Part shown: positions 47,115-56,837 of the stretch, in pieces
Position numbering within the stretch: position 1 is the stretch's first letter
How the letters are laid out: the number at the start of each line of letters is the position of its first letter
Source: Halopseudomonas salina
GTDB taxonomy: Bacteria > Pseudomonadota > Gammaproteobacteria > Pseudomonadales > Pseudomonadaceae
Direction: 5' to 3'
Length of the DNA stretch: 64,000 bases
Assembly: GCF_008641105.1 (NCBI RefSeq)
Contig: NZ_VTTI01000005.1
Span: forward strand, 254,397-318,396
Made by a program: the position numbers and the translations under genes
The notes under the pieces: generated by a model
Seen by the model: the letters and a program-made list of their open reading frames with translations, nothing else
Database searches by the model: none
Told to the model about the DNA's origin: nothing

Positions 47115-47633
47115 TCAAGGCCCACAATACTTCGCAGCTATCACTGTGCGCTCGACCCGCCACCGCCCCACCTGATTGATTACCAATTTCCGCCCCTCTG
47201 CGCCCGACTTGGAAGGGCAAAACCGAAAGGTACCGGCCTGAAAGCCACCATTGAGAAGCTCGGTCTGACCATGGGCATTGAACCGCACATACCTGGAAAC
47301 CGGCTTGTTTGCGTGTACGCGCAGTTGGGTATCCGGAGGCAGATGGCGTAAAACCTTTTCTCCCCCATCGGGCACCCCGTCGTTATTGGTGTCGACAAAG
47401 ATCACCCAGCCCTCGTTCCAGTCCCCGCTGATAGGGGCGAGGGTCAAAGTGCGGTTCATTCGCACGGCCTCATCCCTGGTCATTGTCAGACCCAAACCCA
47501 GATTATTGAGTCCTGTGCTCATTCGCTGCTGGTCTATCATGCTGCCGAAACCGGGGACCGCAATGCCGATCAGCAGCGCGAACACTGCCAGCGCCACCAT
47601 AAGCTCAATCAAAGTAAAACCACGGGAACGCAT
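47115..47633 (-). CDS. fimT: FimT/GspH-type minor pseudopilin
   Basis: 172 residues. Prepilin peptidase site RSRG|FTLIELMVALAVFALLIGI with Glu at +5, then a GspH-like globular domain (DEAVRMNRTLTLAPISGDWNEGWVIFVD). Two Cys (FRFCPSK and KYCGP) could form a disulfide. It is divergent from the fimU operon, with 159 bases between the starts. It could also be called a second FimU. Confidence 0.85.
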   Translation of the reverse strand: MRSRGFTLIELMVALAVFALLIGIAVPGFGSMIDQQRMSTGLNNLGLGLTMTRDEAVRMNRTLTLAPISGDWNEGWVIFVDTNNDGVPDGGEKVLRHLPPDTQLRVHANKPVSRYVRFNAHGQTELLNGGFQAGTFRFCPSKSGAEGRKLVINQVGRWRVERTVIAAKYCGP

Positions 47634-47731
47634 GGGGTATCCTCCCTGAAATGTGAAACAGGCCTACTGCCGTGTATGCCTTGAAAATGACGTCTCGACC
47701 TGTCATCACCTCGATCTTACCGGTTATCGAA

Positions 47732-47738
47732 ACGAACG
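47732..47738 (-). promoter_or_regulatory. AlgR-like half site between fimT and fimU
   Basis: The minus strand reads GCGTTCGTT, with the CGTTCGT core of the AlgR box CCGTTCGTC. In P. aeruginosa AlgR activates the fimU-pilE operon. A TATAGT lies at 47761-47766 on the plus strand but has no good -35. Confidence 0.35.
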
Positions 47739-47792
47739 CGACCGCTTGCGGCGGGCTTTCTATAGTGTCAGCACGTGATAAAGGGGATTTTG

Positions 47793-48248
47793 ATGAAAAG
47801 TGTGAAGGGTTTCACTCTTATTGAGTTGATGATCGCAATAGCGGTGCTGGCTCTGGTCACCGTTATTGGTTTTCCCGCGTTTAGCGGGATCTTCGAACGC
47901 TCACGCGCTGACTCTGATCTCAGCGATTTGCTCCGTGCATTCAGTTTGGCGAGGCTTGAGGCTATCAATCACAGCGAGGATGTAAATGTTAGCGCCCTCA
48001 CTGATGATGATTGGACTCAGGACCTGGAAATTGTTCGCGATGGGACAGTCATACGGCGTTATGCAGGGCTTCCCTCTGGAGCGACTATTACAGCCACAGG
48101 TGATGTTGACACGATTGTGTTCGACAGCCTGGGCGGCCTGAAAACGCCGGCCAATTCTGTCGTATTCAATTACACCCGGGGCGACTCTACCAAAAGTATG
48201 GTGGTGTGCCCGACCGGGAGAATTCTCACGGGAGCGTCCTGCATATGA
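47793..48248 (+). CDS. fimU: Minor type IV pilin FimU
   Basis: 151 residues. Short leader MKSVKG|FTLIELMIAIAVLALV with Glu at +5, then a GspH-like domain with a C-terminal Cys pair (VVCPTGRILTGASCI). FimU with PilVWX and PilE forms the pilus-tip priming complex. The ATG at 47793 is chosen because GGGGA precedes it by five bases; an upstream ATG adds MIKGIL. Overlaps pilV by ATGA. Confidence 0.88.
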   Translation: MKSVKGFTLIELMIAIAVLALVTVIGFPAFSGIFERSRADSDLSDLLRAFSLARLEAINHSEDVNVSALTDDDWTQDLEIVRDGTVIRRYAGLPSGATITATGDVDTIVFDSLGGLKTPANSVVFNYTRGDSTKSMVVCPTGRILTGASCI

Positions 48249-48733
48249 GAAGTAAACTCGGATTGGTACGCAGCAAACGTCAGCGCGGGGTTTCGTTGCT
48301 TGAAGTCATGATTGCCGTTTTTGTAACGGCTATTGGTGTGCTCGGAGCTGCAGCAATGCAGCTTAATGCGTTGAAATACACCGACAGCTCGCGACTCAGC
48401 TCACAGGCGAGCTTTATCGTGTATGACGTAATAGATCGCATCAGGGCGAATGCCGACCCGGTGCAACTGGATCAATATGATATTGCGAACATAGAGGCCG
48501 TGCCCGGCTCAGCAAACAGTGTATTGGCCACTGACCTGATCGATTTCGCCAATGCAGTCAGTGCTTTGCCTGATGGGGCTGGCTCGATAGACGTTAACGG
48601 CTCGCAAGTCAGTGTGGAAGTGAGCTGGTCGGAAGGTCGTGCTGGCGGATTAGACGCTGAGGGTAATGTCCAGCGAGGCGAACTGGCGATCACGACCAAC
48701 GTGGCAGTCAATGCAGTGGGAGCGGCCCCATGA
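48245..48733 (+). CDS. pilV: Minor type IV pilin PilV
   Basis: 162 residues. Leader ends KRQRG|VSLLEVMIAVFVTAIGVLGAAAMQL, with Glu at +5 and the PilV_N pattern LGAAAMQLNALK. The globular part is small and lacks obvious Cys. Overlaps fimU and pilW by four bases. Confidence 0.88.
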   Translation: MRSKLGLVRSKRQRGVSLLEVMIAVFVTAIGVLGAAAMQLNALKYTDSSRLSSQASFIVYDVIDRIRANADPVQLDQYDIANIEAVPGSANSVLATDLIDFANAVSALPDGAGSIDVNGSQVSVEVSWSEGRAGGLDAEGNVQRGELAITTNVAVNAVGAAP

Positions 48734-49464
48734 AGTTCAAGAATAGCAGCAAGGGTTTCGGTCTTATCGAGATCATGATTGCGCTGGTGCTGGGCTTGGT
48801 GCTGGTGCTGGGCATAACCCAGATTTTTGCCAGCAGTCGTCAGACCGCGTTAGTTCAGGATGCCTCCGCCACCTTGCAGGAAGATGCACGTTACGTGCTG
48901 ACTCGTATGACGCAGGAGTTGCGCATGGCCGGCATGTTTGGGTGCCTCTCACTTGCGTCGGGCTCCATTACAAATGTACCGGCTGCCTTTGACAATCCGA
49001 TTGCCTGGGATGGTCCCAACGCTACGCTGCGGATTATCACCTCCAACGCGACACAGGCGGTGGGTCAGAGTTCCAACGCCGACTGGACGCTGGTGACAGA
49101 CTGCCGGACTGGTGGAAGTGTGGAGGTGGGGTCGGCTACCCCACCGGCTGGTGAGATCGCACTGCCCATCCGCCAGATCGAATATCAACTCGACGCTGCT
49201 GAGAATGTCCTCCAAGTACGTTATGGCGGCGGCGCGGGTTTCGAACCACTGATAGGTAACGTCAAGTCCCTGGATATCCAGTTTGGTGTTGCAGCTAACG
49301 CTGGTGATACCTACGTGACTGGTAACTATGTTGCTCCAGGGTTAGTCCCCAATCCGGCCGTTATTCGCAGCGTACGAATTGCACTCGTGCTTGAAGACGA
49401 AAATCAACGAACCGCCGAGCAGGAATACACGGTGGTTGCAGCCTTGCGGAATCGGTTGTTATGA
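48730..49464 (+). CDS. pilW: Minor type IV pilin PilW
   Basis: 244 residues. KG|FGLIEIMIALVLGLVLVLGITQIF with Glu at +5; the larger globular domain contains MTQELRMAGMFGC, typical of PilW. It probably sits between PilV and PilX at the pilus tip. The start overlaps pilV by ATGA. Confidence 0.9.
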   Translation: MKFKNSSKGFGLIEIMIALVLGLVLVLGITQIFASSRQTALVQDASATLQEDARYVLTRMTQELRMAGMFGCLSLASGSITNVPAAFDNPIAWDGPNATLRIITSNATQAVGQSSNADWTLVTDCRTGGSVEVGSATPPAGEIALPIRQIEYQLDAAENVLQVRYGGGAGFEPLIGNVKSLDIQFGVAANAGDTYVTGNYVAPGLVPNPAVIRSVRIALVLEDENQRTAEQEYTVVAALRNRLL

Positions 49465-49475
49465 GGAAGCCCTTT

Positions 49476-49964
49476 ATGTTCAATACCACACCGAAAAAGG
49501 CCCAGGGTGGCGTGGCTTTGTTCGTTAGCCTGATTTTCCTGCTCCTGCTGACCATTGTTGGTGTGTCAGCAATGAAGAGTGCGACCTTGCAGGAAAAGAT
49601 GTCGGGTAATACCCGATTCAAAACTATCACCTTCCAGTATGCGGAAGCTGGTTTGCGCGAAGGTGAGGGCTTTATTGCCAACCTCAACAGCGCGGCCGCG
49701 CTGGCAGCTTGTGCGCAATGTAATGGTAATGGGTGCCGAACACCCGACTTCGATAACGCAGCTGCCCAGAACGGTAACAGCGCTTGCGGTATATGGAGAG
49801 CAGCGACTGATGGCAATAGTCTCTATCAGATTCAGAAACTGGGTACTTCCAGCGCAGCCATTAATGTCGACCCAGGCGAAAGTGTGATGTTGTATCGCGT
49901 CACCTCAGTGGCAACTGTGGGCAATACCACTACCGCGCTGGAGAGTATTTATGCAAAGAATTAA
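49476..49964 (+). CDS. pilX: Minor type IV pilin PilX
   Basis: 162 residues. KAQG|GVALFVSLIFLLLLTIVGVSA followed by the PilX_N motif MKSATLQEKMSGN. The residue at +5 is Phe, not Glu. Three Cys occur in ALAACAQCNGNGCRTP and one in NSACGIW. I take the ATG at 49476, which has AGGA eight bases before it; the ATG at 49461 that overlaps the pilW stop is weaker. Confidence 0.87.
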   Translation: MFNTTPKKAQGGVALFVSLIFLLLLTIVGVSAMKSATLQEKMSGNTRFKTITFQYAEAGLREGEGFIANLNSAAALAACAQCNGNGCRTPDFDNAAAQNGNSACGIWRAATDGNSLYQIQKLGTSSAAINVDPGESVMLYRVTSVATVGNTTTALESIYAKN

Positions 49965-50025
49965 TCAGTTTGTCTCCGCGCGATTACCAAGCCAGCCGAC
50001 ACCGGTTACGGCAGGGAGAACTACA

Positions 50026-53000
50026 ATGAAAAAGTTAATCAGCTTTGCCTCGGGTGTCCTGTTGAGCGGATTCGTCACCGCTCCAGTTTACGCCTTCTCT
50101 CCCGTGCAAGCGCCGATTCTGAGTGCCTCAGCTGTGACGCCGAACGTACTTGTTCTGCTGGATAATTCGGGGAGTATGCGGAACGCGATAGCTCCTTCAG
50201 GAGTAGCAGCTAGCAACTACGATAATGTGGCTTATGCTACAAGCAGGGTTGAAAGGCGATGTAATTTCTTTGGCTGTCGTAATGTGACCGTCGAATTATA
50301 CCTTGAAGCGGACAACGATAATATAACACTCGGAAATTTGAGCAGAGGTATCGGGTCATTATGTAGTACAGGCCGTGTTGCCTTGTACCTTTTGAGTGGT
50401 AATAACGTAAGCGACCGTCGCTGTTTTATGCTTCCAGATCCAGTTGGGAATGGACTTACTCGATATACCAGAAAATATTTATCCTATATTTATAACACTT
50501 GGCCTTCTACCTCGAACAACGGGGTCGACTTGAGGAACGTTTTGCCTGACGATTATCGTATGAACGTTGCACGGGAGGTGACCAATCAAATCGTTTCTGA
50601 TAACCGAGGTTTAAGATATGGGCTTTTTACTTTCAACCCACCTGCTGATGGTAATCGCGGACCGGGTGGGTCTTTACAAATCGAGGTCAAGGATTTTTCT
50701 GAAACCGTTTCTCCTGCCGGTTCAGTGATCACTAGTGCGTCTCAGGCTCAAACCAATTTCGAGGACTTTGTAGACGAGGTGAATGATGTAGATGCCTCGA
50801 CCAATACTCCACTGGCTGAAAGTTATTATGAGATGACGCGATATCTCAGGGGGCTGGCTCCCGATCAAGGATTGCAGACTCTATCGGGCAGCAGTACTTA
50901 CGAGAGTCCTATTGAGTACCGTTGTCAGCGAACTTTCAGTATCGTGGTAACTGATGGTCTGCCGACCTTTGACCGAAGTTTCCCTAATGACGACCCCAAG
51001 CGCAATAATCCCAGTGTGACCGGCAATAACAACCTGCCTAACTGGGATGGTGATAGTGGAAATGACGGTAATGATTCATCGGGCGACGCCGAGGGTGACA
51101 CGCTCTTTCTAGACGATATAGCCAAATTTGCTTACGATATTGACTTGCGCGATACGACCGCACCTGACTTGGCTGGCAAAAGCTTTAACGCGGCAGGCTT
51201 TGCTAAACAGAACATGCAGACATACACCGTCGGCTTTGCTACCAGCAACGACATGCTTGAAGATGCTGCTGATTACGGCAATGGCGAATATTACACTGCC
51301 AATGATGCTAGCGAGTTAAATGATAGTCTGTCTAAAGCAATCAACGCCATCACTGCTCAGGCAGGTTCCGGTGGGGCAGGTGCTTCGAGTTCCGCGACTT
51401 TAACCGCCGATACGGTCTATTACAAAACCCTTTATGAGCCCTCCTCATGGAGTGGCACGATTGAAGCATATCGTCTCAACTCCGTTACAGGGCGCGCCGA
51501 TACGTTGCTTTGGACTACGGATAACACCTTCACACCAAGCCTCAATCCCGCGAGTTATCAGGGCTATAACACCGCTACTAACGCGCCGGTAACTCTCGCT
51601 TACGGTAATCTTTCCCCTGCGCAGCAGGCACAGTTGAATGGTTCGGTAAGTTCGCCTATTACGGGTGCTGATTTGTTGTCCTGGAGCAAAGGCGCATCGA
51701 TTAGCGGATTACGCAGTCGTTCAGTTTTGCTGGGCGATGTCGTCAACTCTTCCCTTGAGCGAGTAGCTCCCGAAACGCAAAGCGTGTCTGCGATTGTTGG
51801 AGATTTAAGTTACGATAGTTACTTGGCTTACAAGACTTCTGAGCTCGAGACCAGTCTGATCGTTAATGCCAATGACGGTTTTTTCCATATTCTAAACGCG
51901 GACAATGGTCAGCACCGTTATGGCTACATGCCCTCAAGTGTGCTCCCTTCCCTGAATATCGTAGCTGAACCTGATTATGCCGAGTCCGGCACTCACCGGT
52001 TCCTGGTAGATGGGCAGATATCGGTATCAGATGCCCAGCTTGGCTCTACCTGGTCAACTGTTGCCGTCTCTGGAATGGGCGCAGGCGGCAAGAGCATGTT
52101 TGCTGTCAGGTTATTCCAACAAACCGCTACCAATCCAAATACGCCATCTGCGCTCTGGGAGCTCTCTCCTCCGGCTGCCAATACGCCGTCCAACCAGTGG
52201 AATGACCTTGGCTACACATACTCCCGTGCTGCGATTGCTAGAACCAAGGATAACCAGTGGGTCGCAGTTTTCGGCAATGGATATGGTAGTCATACTGGCA
52301 AGGCAGCTCTTTACATTGTCGACCTGGCAACGGGCGCCCTGGTTCGCAAGATTGTTGTAGATGAGAACACCTCCGGGACAGCAGCTGAGCAGGCGAGGGG
52401 CTCGGGGCTGGCCTCTCCACAGATCGTGGTAAACGCGCAGCACCAGATCGAGAAGATCTATGCCGGTGACCTGCGCGGCAATCTCTGGAAGTTTGATACC
52501 TCTTCGACATTGGAAAGCGACTGGTCTGCAAGCAAATTGTTTGCTGCTGGTTCAACACAGCCGATTACAACGTATCCGCTGATTACCGAACATCCCCAAG
52601 GGGGGCACCTGGTATCGTTCGGCACGGGTAAGTTGGCCGAAGCCCCAGACAAGCTGACAAAGACTCAGCAGGCGTTTTACTCGATCTGGGACTCTCCGAC
52701 AAACACCGGGGAGGTTGTGCTGGCAAATCTGCAGCCTCAGTCCATTACTGATGAGGTTACGATCGGTGGTCAGGACTACTTCCGCACCAGCGCCAACCCG
52801 GTCGACTTCAACACGCAGAAAGGGTGGTATCTGCCTTTGATTTATAACGGTGTCGCCGAGGGTGAGCGGGTGATCTTCCCGGCTCAGACAACAGAGGGCC
52901 GGGTAGTCTTTGTAACGGCGATCATTGATGCTGAGGACCCTTGTGTTAGCTCGGGTAGTGGTCGACTTGTTGAGCTCGATCTACTCACAGGCGGTATGCT

Positions 53001-53238
53001 CAATTATGAGGTGCTGGATACCAACAGGGATGGCAGGATCGACGATAATGACTCGATTGTTGCGGGCATCGATATCAATGAGGGGCTACCTGGTTTGCCT
53101 GTCATTATCGATCGAGGTGATGACAAGCCGACGCAAACCAAAGCTGTCTTGCTGTCCACAGGTCAGACTCTATTCCTTGATGAAAGAGCTGCCGCTTCTG
53201 GGCTATCCCGTCGTATCATGTGGCGACAGCTGCAATAA
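50026..53238 (+). CDS. pilY1: Type IV pilus tip adhesin/biogenesis factor PilY1
   Basis: 1070 residues, slightly shorter than P. aeruginosa PilY1. Sec signal peptide ending near VYAF. von Willebrand A-like part starting VLVLLDNSGSM (MIDAS-type DxSxS). A C-terminal beta-propeller has the calcium loop DTNRDGRIDD near residue 998. It acts with minor pilins in extension, adhesion and surface sensing. Start 50026 has GGGAGA before it. Codons about 65-180 are clearly AT-richer than the rest. Confidence 0.93.
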   Translation: MKKLISFASGVLLSGFVTAPVYAFSPVQAPILSASAVTPNVLVLLDNSGSMRNAIAPSGVAASNYDNVAYATSRVERRCNFFGCRNVTVELYLEADNDNITLGNLSRGIGSLCSTGRVALYLLSGNNVSDRRCFMLPDPVGNGLTRYTRKYLSYIYNTWPSTSNNGVDLRNVLPDDYRMNVAREVTNQIVSDNRGLRYGLFTFNPPADGNRGPGGSLQIEVKDFSETVSPAGSVITSASQAQTNFEDFVDEVNDVDASTNTPLAESYYEMTRYLRGLAPDQGLQTLSGSSTYESPIEYRCQRTFSIVVTDGLPTFDRSFPNDDPKRNNPSVTGNNNLPNWDGDSGNDGNDSSGDAEGDTLFLDDIAKFAYDIDLRDTTAPDLAGKSFNAAGFAKQNMQTYTVGFATSNDMLEDAADYGNGEYYTANDASELNDSLSKAINAITAQAGSGGAGASSSATLTADTVYYKTLYEPSSWSGTIEAYRLNSVTGRADTLLWTTDNTFTPSLNPASYQGYNTATNAPVTLAYGNLSPAQQAQLNGSVSSPITGADLLSWSKGASISGLRSRSVLLGDVVNSSLERVAPETQSVSAIVGDLSYDSYLAYKTSELETSLIVNANDGFFHILNADNGQHRYGYMPSSVLPSLNIVAEPDYAESGTHRFLVDGQISVSDAQLGSTWSTVAVSGMGAGGKSMFAVRLFQQTATNPNTPSALWELSPPAANTPSNQWNDLGYTYSRAAIARTKDNQWVAVFGNGYGSHTGKAALYIVDLATGALVRKIVVDENTSGTAAEQARGSGLASPQIVVNAQHQIEKIYAGDLRGNLWKFDTSSTLESDWSASKLFAAGSTQPITTYPLITEHPQGGHLVSFGTGKLAEAPDKLTKTQQAFYSIWDSPTNTGEVVLANLQPQSITDEVTIGGQDYFRTSANPVDFNTQKGWYLPLIYNGVAEGERVIFPAQTTEGRVVFVTAIIDAEDPCVSSGSGRLVELDLLTGGMLNYEVLDTNRDGRIDDNDSIVAGIDINEGLPGLPVIIDRGDDKPTQTKAVLLSTGQTLFLDERAAASGLSRRIMWRQLQ

Positions 53239-53247
53239 GGAAGTGCT

Positions 53248-53643
53248 ATGAGAAGCAAGGGATTTACTTTGATCGAGGTCATGATTGTGGTCGCCATTGT
53301 AGGCATTCTGGCGGCCATCGCGTACCCGAGTTATGTTGAGTACACGAAGAAGACCCGTCGCGCGGAGGCCTCCGCGGTGCTGTTTGAGGCCGCGCAGGTG
53401 ACGGAGCGTCAGTTTTCGCGTACTGGTGCCTACGCCGGCGCGCCGATACCCACTCGCAGCCCTATAACAGGGGACGCTGTTTATAACGTGGCTCTCGCCA
53501 ACGGAGCGGGCACTGACGGAGGCTATCTTATTACGGCTACCGCAGTTGCTGGTGGTGTAATGGCGGGAGATGACTGTGCAACCATGACGATAAATGCGCT
53601 GGGTCAGACAACTCCGGCAGACGATAAATGCTGGAGAGAGTGA
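53248..53643 (+). CDS. pilE: Minor type IV pilin PilE
   Basis: 131 residues. [28 protein letters not shown] with Glu at +5. C-terminal Cys pair (GDDCATM and DKCWRE) delimits the D-region. It is the last gene of fimU-pilVWX-pilY1-pilE. No pilY2 is seen between pilY1 and pilE, where P. aeruginosa has one. Confidence 0.9.
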   Translation: MRSKGFTLIEVMIVVAIVGILAAIAYPSYVEYTKKTRRAEASAVLFEAAQVTERQFSRTGAYAGAPIPTRSPITGDAVYNVALANGAGTDGGYLITATAVAGGVMAGDDCATMTINALGQTTPADDKCWRE

Positions 53644-53660
53644 CGCCTTGCCAGGCGCTA

Positions 53661-54746
53661 TCAGACTCTTTCCAGCAACACCCCACTCTCCATATGGTGG
53701 GTATAGGGAAACTGATCAAAGAGTGAGCATCGGGTTACCCGGTGCGTGCTGGACAGGTCCAGCAAATTCGCCGCCAGGGTTTCCGGATTACAGGAAATAT
53801 AAAATATTCGCTTGTAGCCCCTGACCAGCTCCAGCGTGGCCGGATCAAGACCTGCTCGGGGTGGATCGACGAACACCGTACCGAAGTCGAAGCTCTGTAG
53901 GTCGATACCCTGTAACCGGCGGAATTCGCGTACGCCAGTCAACGCCTGGGTTACTTCTTCACTTGCCAGCCGCACCAGGGTGACGTTTTCTACGCCGTTC
54001 ATTTCCATATTGGTAATAGCTGAATAAACCGAGCTTTTGGCCAGCTCGGTGGCCATCACCTTGCGAAAGCATGTCGATAGCGGCAGCGTGAAGTTGCCGT
54101 TACCGCAATAGAGCTCCAGCAGGTCGTCATCGTTGCTGCCGGCAGCGTCCTGAGCCCAGCTCAGCATGTGCTGATTCACGTTGCCGTTGGGCTGGGTGAA
54201 GCCGCCTTCTACCTGTTGGTAGCGCCAGGTCCGGCCATTGACTTCCAGTTCTTCAATGACATGGTCCCGTGAAAGCACACGCTTACGGCCTCGGCTTCGG
54301 CCAATCACCAGGATGTCGAGCTGGTCTGCAAGGCGCTGCGCAGCCGCGTCCCAGGTTTCATCAATCGGGCGGTGATAGCACAAGCTGACCAAGGCTTCGC
54401 CCGACAGCGTGGTGAGAAACTCGACCTGAAACAGCTTGCGCCCCAGCATTGGTTCGGCTCTGCAGGCTTCTAATAACGGCCCCATCAGTTCGTTGATGCG
54501 ACGGCTGGCGATGGGCAGTTGGTCGATCAGGATTGGCTTGTATTTGTTGCCCTTCTCAAACATGGCGTAGTACGGCTTGCCATCCTCATACCAGAGCCGG
54601 AATTCGGCTCTCAGGCGGAAATGCTCCCGCGGAGACTCGAACACCTCCGGTTCAGGGGCGTTGAAGGGTTTCAGGAGCTCAACCAGGCGCTGGCGCTTGG
54701 CTGCAAGTTGCTGTTCGTATTCGGCAGGATCGAAGGACAGGCTCAT
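53661..54746 (-). CDS. trmA: tRNA (uracil54-C5)-methyltransferase TrmA
   Basis: 361 residues. [15 protein letters not shown] binds SAM; the catalytic Cys is in [22 protein letters not shown] is the motif before it. It makes m5U54 in tRNA. Its start shares one base with the permease stop (TGATG). It converges with pilE, leaving 17 bases. Confidence 0.96.
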   Translation of the reverse strand: MSLSFDPAEYEQQLAAKRQRLVELLKPFNAPEPEVFESPREHFRLRAEFRLWYEDGKPYYAMFEKGNKYKPILIDQLPIASRRINELMGPLLEACRAEPMLGRKLFQVEFLTTLSGEALVSLCYHRPIDETWDAAAQRLADQLDILVIGRSRGRKRVLSRDHVIEELEVNGRTWRYQQVEGGFTQPNGNVNQHMLSWAQDAAGSNDDDLLELYCGNGNFTLPLSTCFRKVMATELAKSSVYSAITNMEMNGVENVTLVRLASEEVTQALTGVREFRRLQGIDLQSFDFGTVFVDPPRAGLDPATLELVRGYKRIFYISCNPETLAANLLDLSSTHRVTRCSLFDQFPYTHHMESGVLLERV

Positions 54747-56038
54747 CAGTTGAACAACGCAAGTTTGATGATGAAAAGGGCCGCCAGAGCATAGAGGCTG
54801 GGGTTCAGATCACGCCAGCGGCCGGCCAGTAGCTTGATCAACGTCCAGCTGATAAAGCCCAGTGCAATGCCGTTGGCGATGGAGAAGGTCAGCGGCATGG
54901 TGATGGCCGTGATAACCACAGGGGCTGCGACCGTCAGGTCTTCCCAATCGACCTGTACCAGGCCGCCGGTCATCAATACAGCAACAAACAGCAACGCAGG
55001 TGCCGTGGCAAAGGCAGGAACGGCGCCGGCCAGTGGCGAGAAGAACAGGCTGATCAGAAACAGTAAGGCCACAACGCAAGCGGTCAGGCCGGTACGGCCG
55101 CCTGCAGCCGTGCCTGCCGCCGATTCTATATAGCTGGTAGTGGTGGAGGTGCCCATGGCGGCGCCGGCCATGGTGGCGGTGCTGTCGGCCATGAGGGCGC
55201 GGCCCAGGCGCGGTAATTTGCCGTCTGCTTCTACCAGGTTGGCCCTCTGCGCCACGCCGATCAGTGTTCCCGAGGTATCGAACAGGTCTACGAACAGAAA
55301 GGCGAAGATCACGCTGAGCATGCCTATCTCCATGGCTCCGCGGATATCCAGTGCCAGGAAGGTCGGTTCAAGGCTCGGCGGTGCCGAAACTACGCCATTT
55401 GCCTGGCTAAAGCCGGCAAGCAGGCTGATGCCGGTAATCACCAATATACCGATCATCACCGCTCCGGTGATTTGCCGATACGCCAGGGCTACGATAATGG
55501 CGAATCCCAGGCCTGCCAGCAGCGGTGCGGGTTGCGACAAGTCACCCAGGGTCACCAGCGTGGCAGGGTGGTCAACGACCAGGCCGGCGTTCTTCAGTGC
55601 GATCAGCGCCAGAAAGAGTCCAATGCCGGCGGCTATTGCTGAGCGCAGTGCCATTGGAATGCTGTTGATGATCCATTCGCGGACCTTGAATATGCTCAGC
55701 AGAAAGAACAGAAAGCCTGAGATAAAGACCGCGCCCAGTGCGACTTCCCAGCTGTAACCCATAGAACCGACGACGGTGTAGCTGAAGAAGGCATTCAAAC
55801 CCATGCCCGGTGCCAGTGCAATCGGGTAATTCGCCCACAGGCCCATGATCAGCGAGCCGATGGCTGCCGCCAGACAGGTCGCTACGAAGGCAGCACCGGG
55901 ATCGATACCCGCGTCTGCCATCATCATCGGGTTGACGAAAATGATATAGGCCATGGTCAGAAACGTCGTCAGGCCGGCAATCACTTCGGTGCGCACGCTG
56001 GTGCCGTGAGCTTGCAGTTGGAATAGCTTTTCCAGCAT
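54746..56038 (-). CDS. NCS2 purine permease (AzgA-type guanine/hypoxanthine)
   Basis: 430 residues, about 12 to 14 membrane segments. Typical AzgA-branch parts are [21 protein letters not shown] at the start, [12 protein letters not shown], and [25 protein letters not shown]. The subgroup takes up adenine, guanine or hypoxanthine with protons; which one cannot be told here. ATG 56038 agrees with homologues (MLEKLFQLQ). It is co-transcribed with trmA. Confidence 0.9.
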   Translation of the reverse strand: MLEKLFQLQAHGTSVRTEVIAGLTTFLTMAYIIFVNPMMMADAGIDPGAAFVATCLAAAIGSLIMGLWANYPIALAPGMGLNAFFSYTVVGSMGYSWEVALGAVFISGFLFFLLSIFKVREWIINSIPMALRSAIAAGIGLFLALIALKNAGLVVDHPATLVTLGDLSQPAPLLAGLGFAIIVALAYRQITGAVMIGILVITGISLLAGFSQANGVVSAPPSLEPTFLALDIRGAMEIGMLSVIFAFLFVDLFDTSGTLIGVAQRANLVEADGKLPRLGRALMADSTATMAGAAMGTSTTTSYIESAAGTAAGGRTGLTACVVALLFLISLFFSPLAGAVPAFATAPALLFVAVLMTGGLVQVDWEDLTVAAPVVITAITMPLTFSIANGIALGFISWTLIKLLAGRWRDLNPSLYALAALFIIKLALFN

Positions 56039-56156
56039 GGCGGTATCTCGTTTAGGGAGGACGAAAAAGGCCGGCATTGTAACGGACTGGCGCCGTTTAA
56101 TGAATTCCTCCCAGCTTTATGGCAGGCTTTATGGCTAATTTCCAGGGAGTACCGGT

Positions 56157-56771
56157 ATGAGCGATACCTTTGATACAGACGAAAAGCGCGTCAGCTACGG
56201 CATTGGCCGACAGATGGGCGACCAATTACTGACCAGCAACATCCCTGATCTGACGATTGATCTGGTGGTCGCTGGCCTGCGCGATGCTTTTACTCAGCAG
56301 CCGAGCCAGGTGGACGAAGCTGCACTGCAGGAGGCCTTCCAGGGTTTGCAGGCGAAAATGCAGGCCGTTGCTGAAGAGGCGGCTCGCGAGGCAGGCAAGG
56401 CAGGAATCGATTTCCTGGCACAGAATGCGGAGCGCCCTGGTGTGATTACCCTGGACTCGGGTCTGCAATACGAGGTCGTCAATGCGGGCGACGGAGCGAC
56501 TCCTGTCGCGTCCTCCACCGTGCGCACCCACTACGAAGGTACCTTGATTGGCGGGGAAGTGTTCGACAGTTCATACAAGCGCGGCGAGCCTGCGGAGTTT
56601 CCGGTGGGCGGCGTTATTGCCGGCTGGACCGAGGCCTTGCAGCTCATGCAGGAAGGCGCCAAATGGCGGCTGTTCATCCCGCCGGAACTGGCTTACGGTG
56701 GCCGCGCCGCGGGTAGCATTCCGCCGCACAGCACGCTGATATTCGATATTGAGCTGATCAAGGTACTTTAA
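56157..56771 (+). CDS. fklB: FKBP-type peptidyl-prolyl isomerase FklB
   Basis: 204 residues. N-terminal dimerisation helices (KRVSYGIGRQMGDQL start), then an FKBP domain with VRTHYEGTLIGGEVFDSSYKRG, GVIAGWTEALQLM and the final SIPPHSTLIFDIELIKV. No signal peptide, so probably cytoplasmic like E. coli FklB. Confidence 0.93.
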   Translation: MSDTFDTDEKRVSYGIGRQMGDQLLTSNIPDLTIDLVVAGLRDAFTQQPSQVDEAALQEAFQGLQAKMQAVAEEAAREAGKAGIDFLAQNAERPGVITLDSGLQYEVVNAGDGATPVASSTVRTHYEGTLIGGEVFDSSYKRGEPAEFPVGGVIAGWTEALQLMQEGAKWRLFIPPELAYGGRAAGSIPPHSTLIFDIELIKVL

Positions 56772-56790
56772 GATCGCTTCGCGACGGGGT

Positions 56791-56816
56791 CGGCGCTCCT
56801 ACCGGCAGGAGCGCCG
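56791..56816. terminator. REP-type hairpin between convergent fklB and ispB
   Basis: CGGCGCTCCT-accggc-AGGAGCGCCG, a perfect 10-bp stem. The GCTCCTAC core is that of the common Pseudomonas REP family. No T-run is present, but its place between converging stops suggests transcription ending or mRNA protection. Confidence 0.6.
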
Positions 56817-56837
56817 GCTCCGGCCCGAAGGGGTGGC

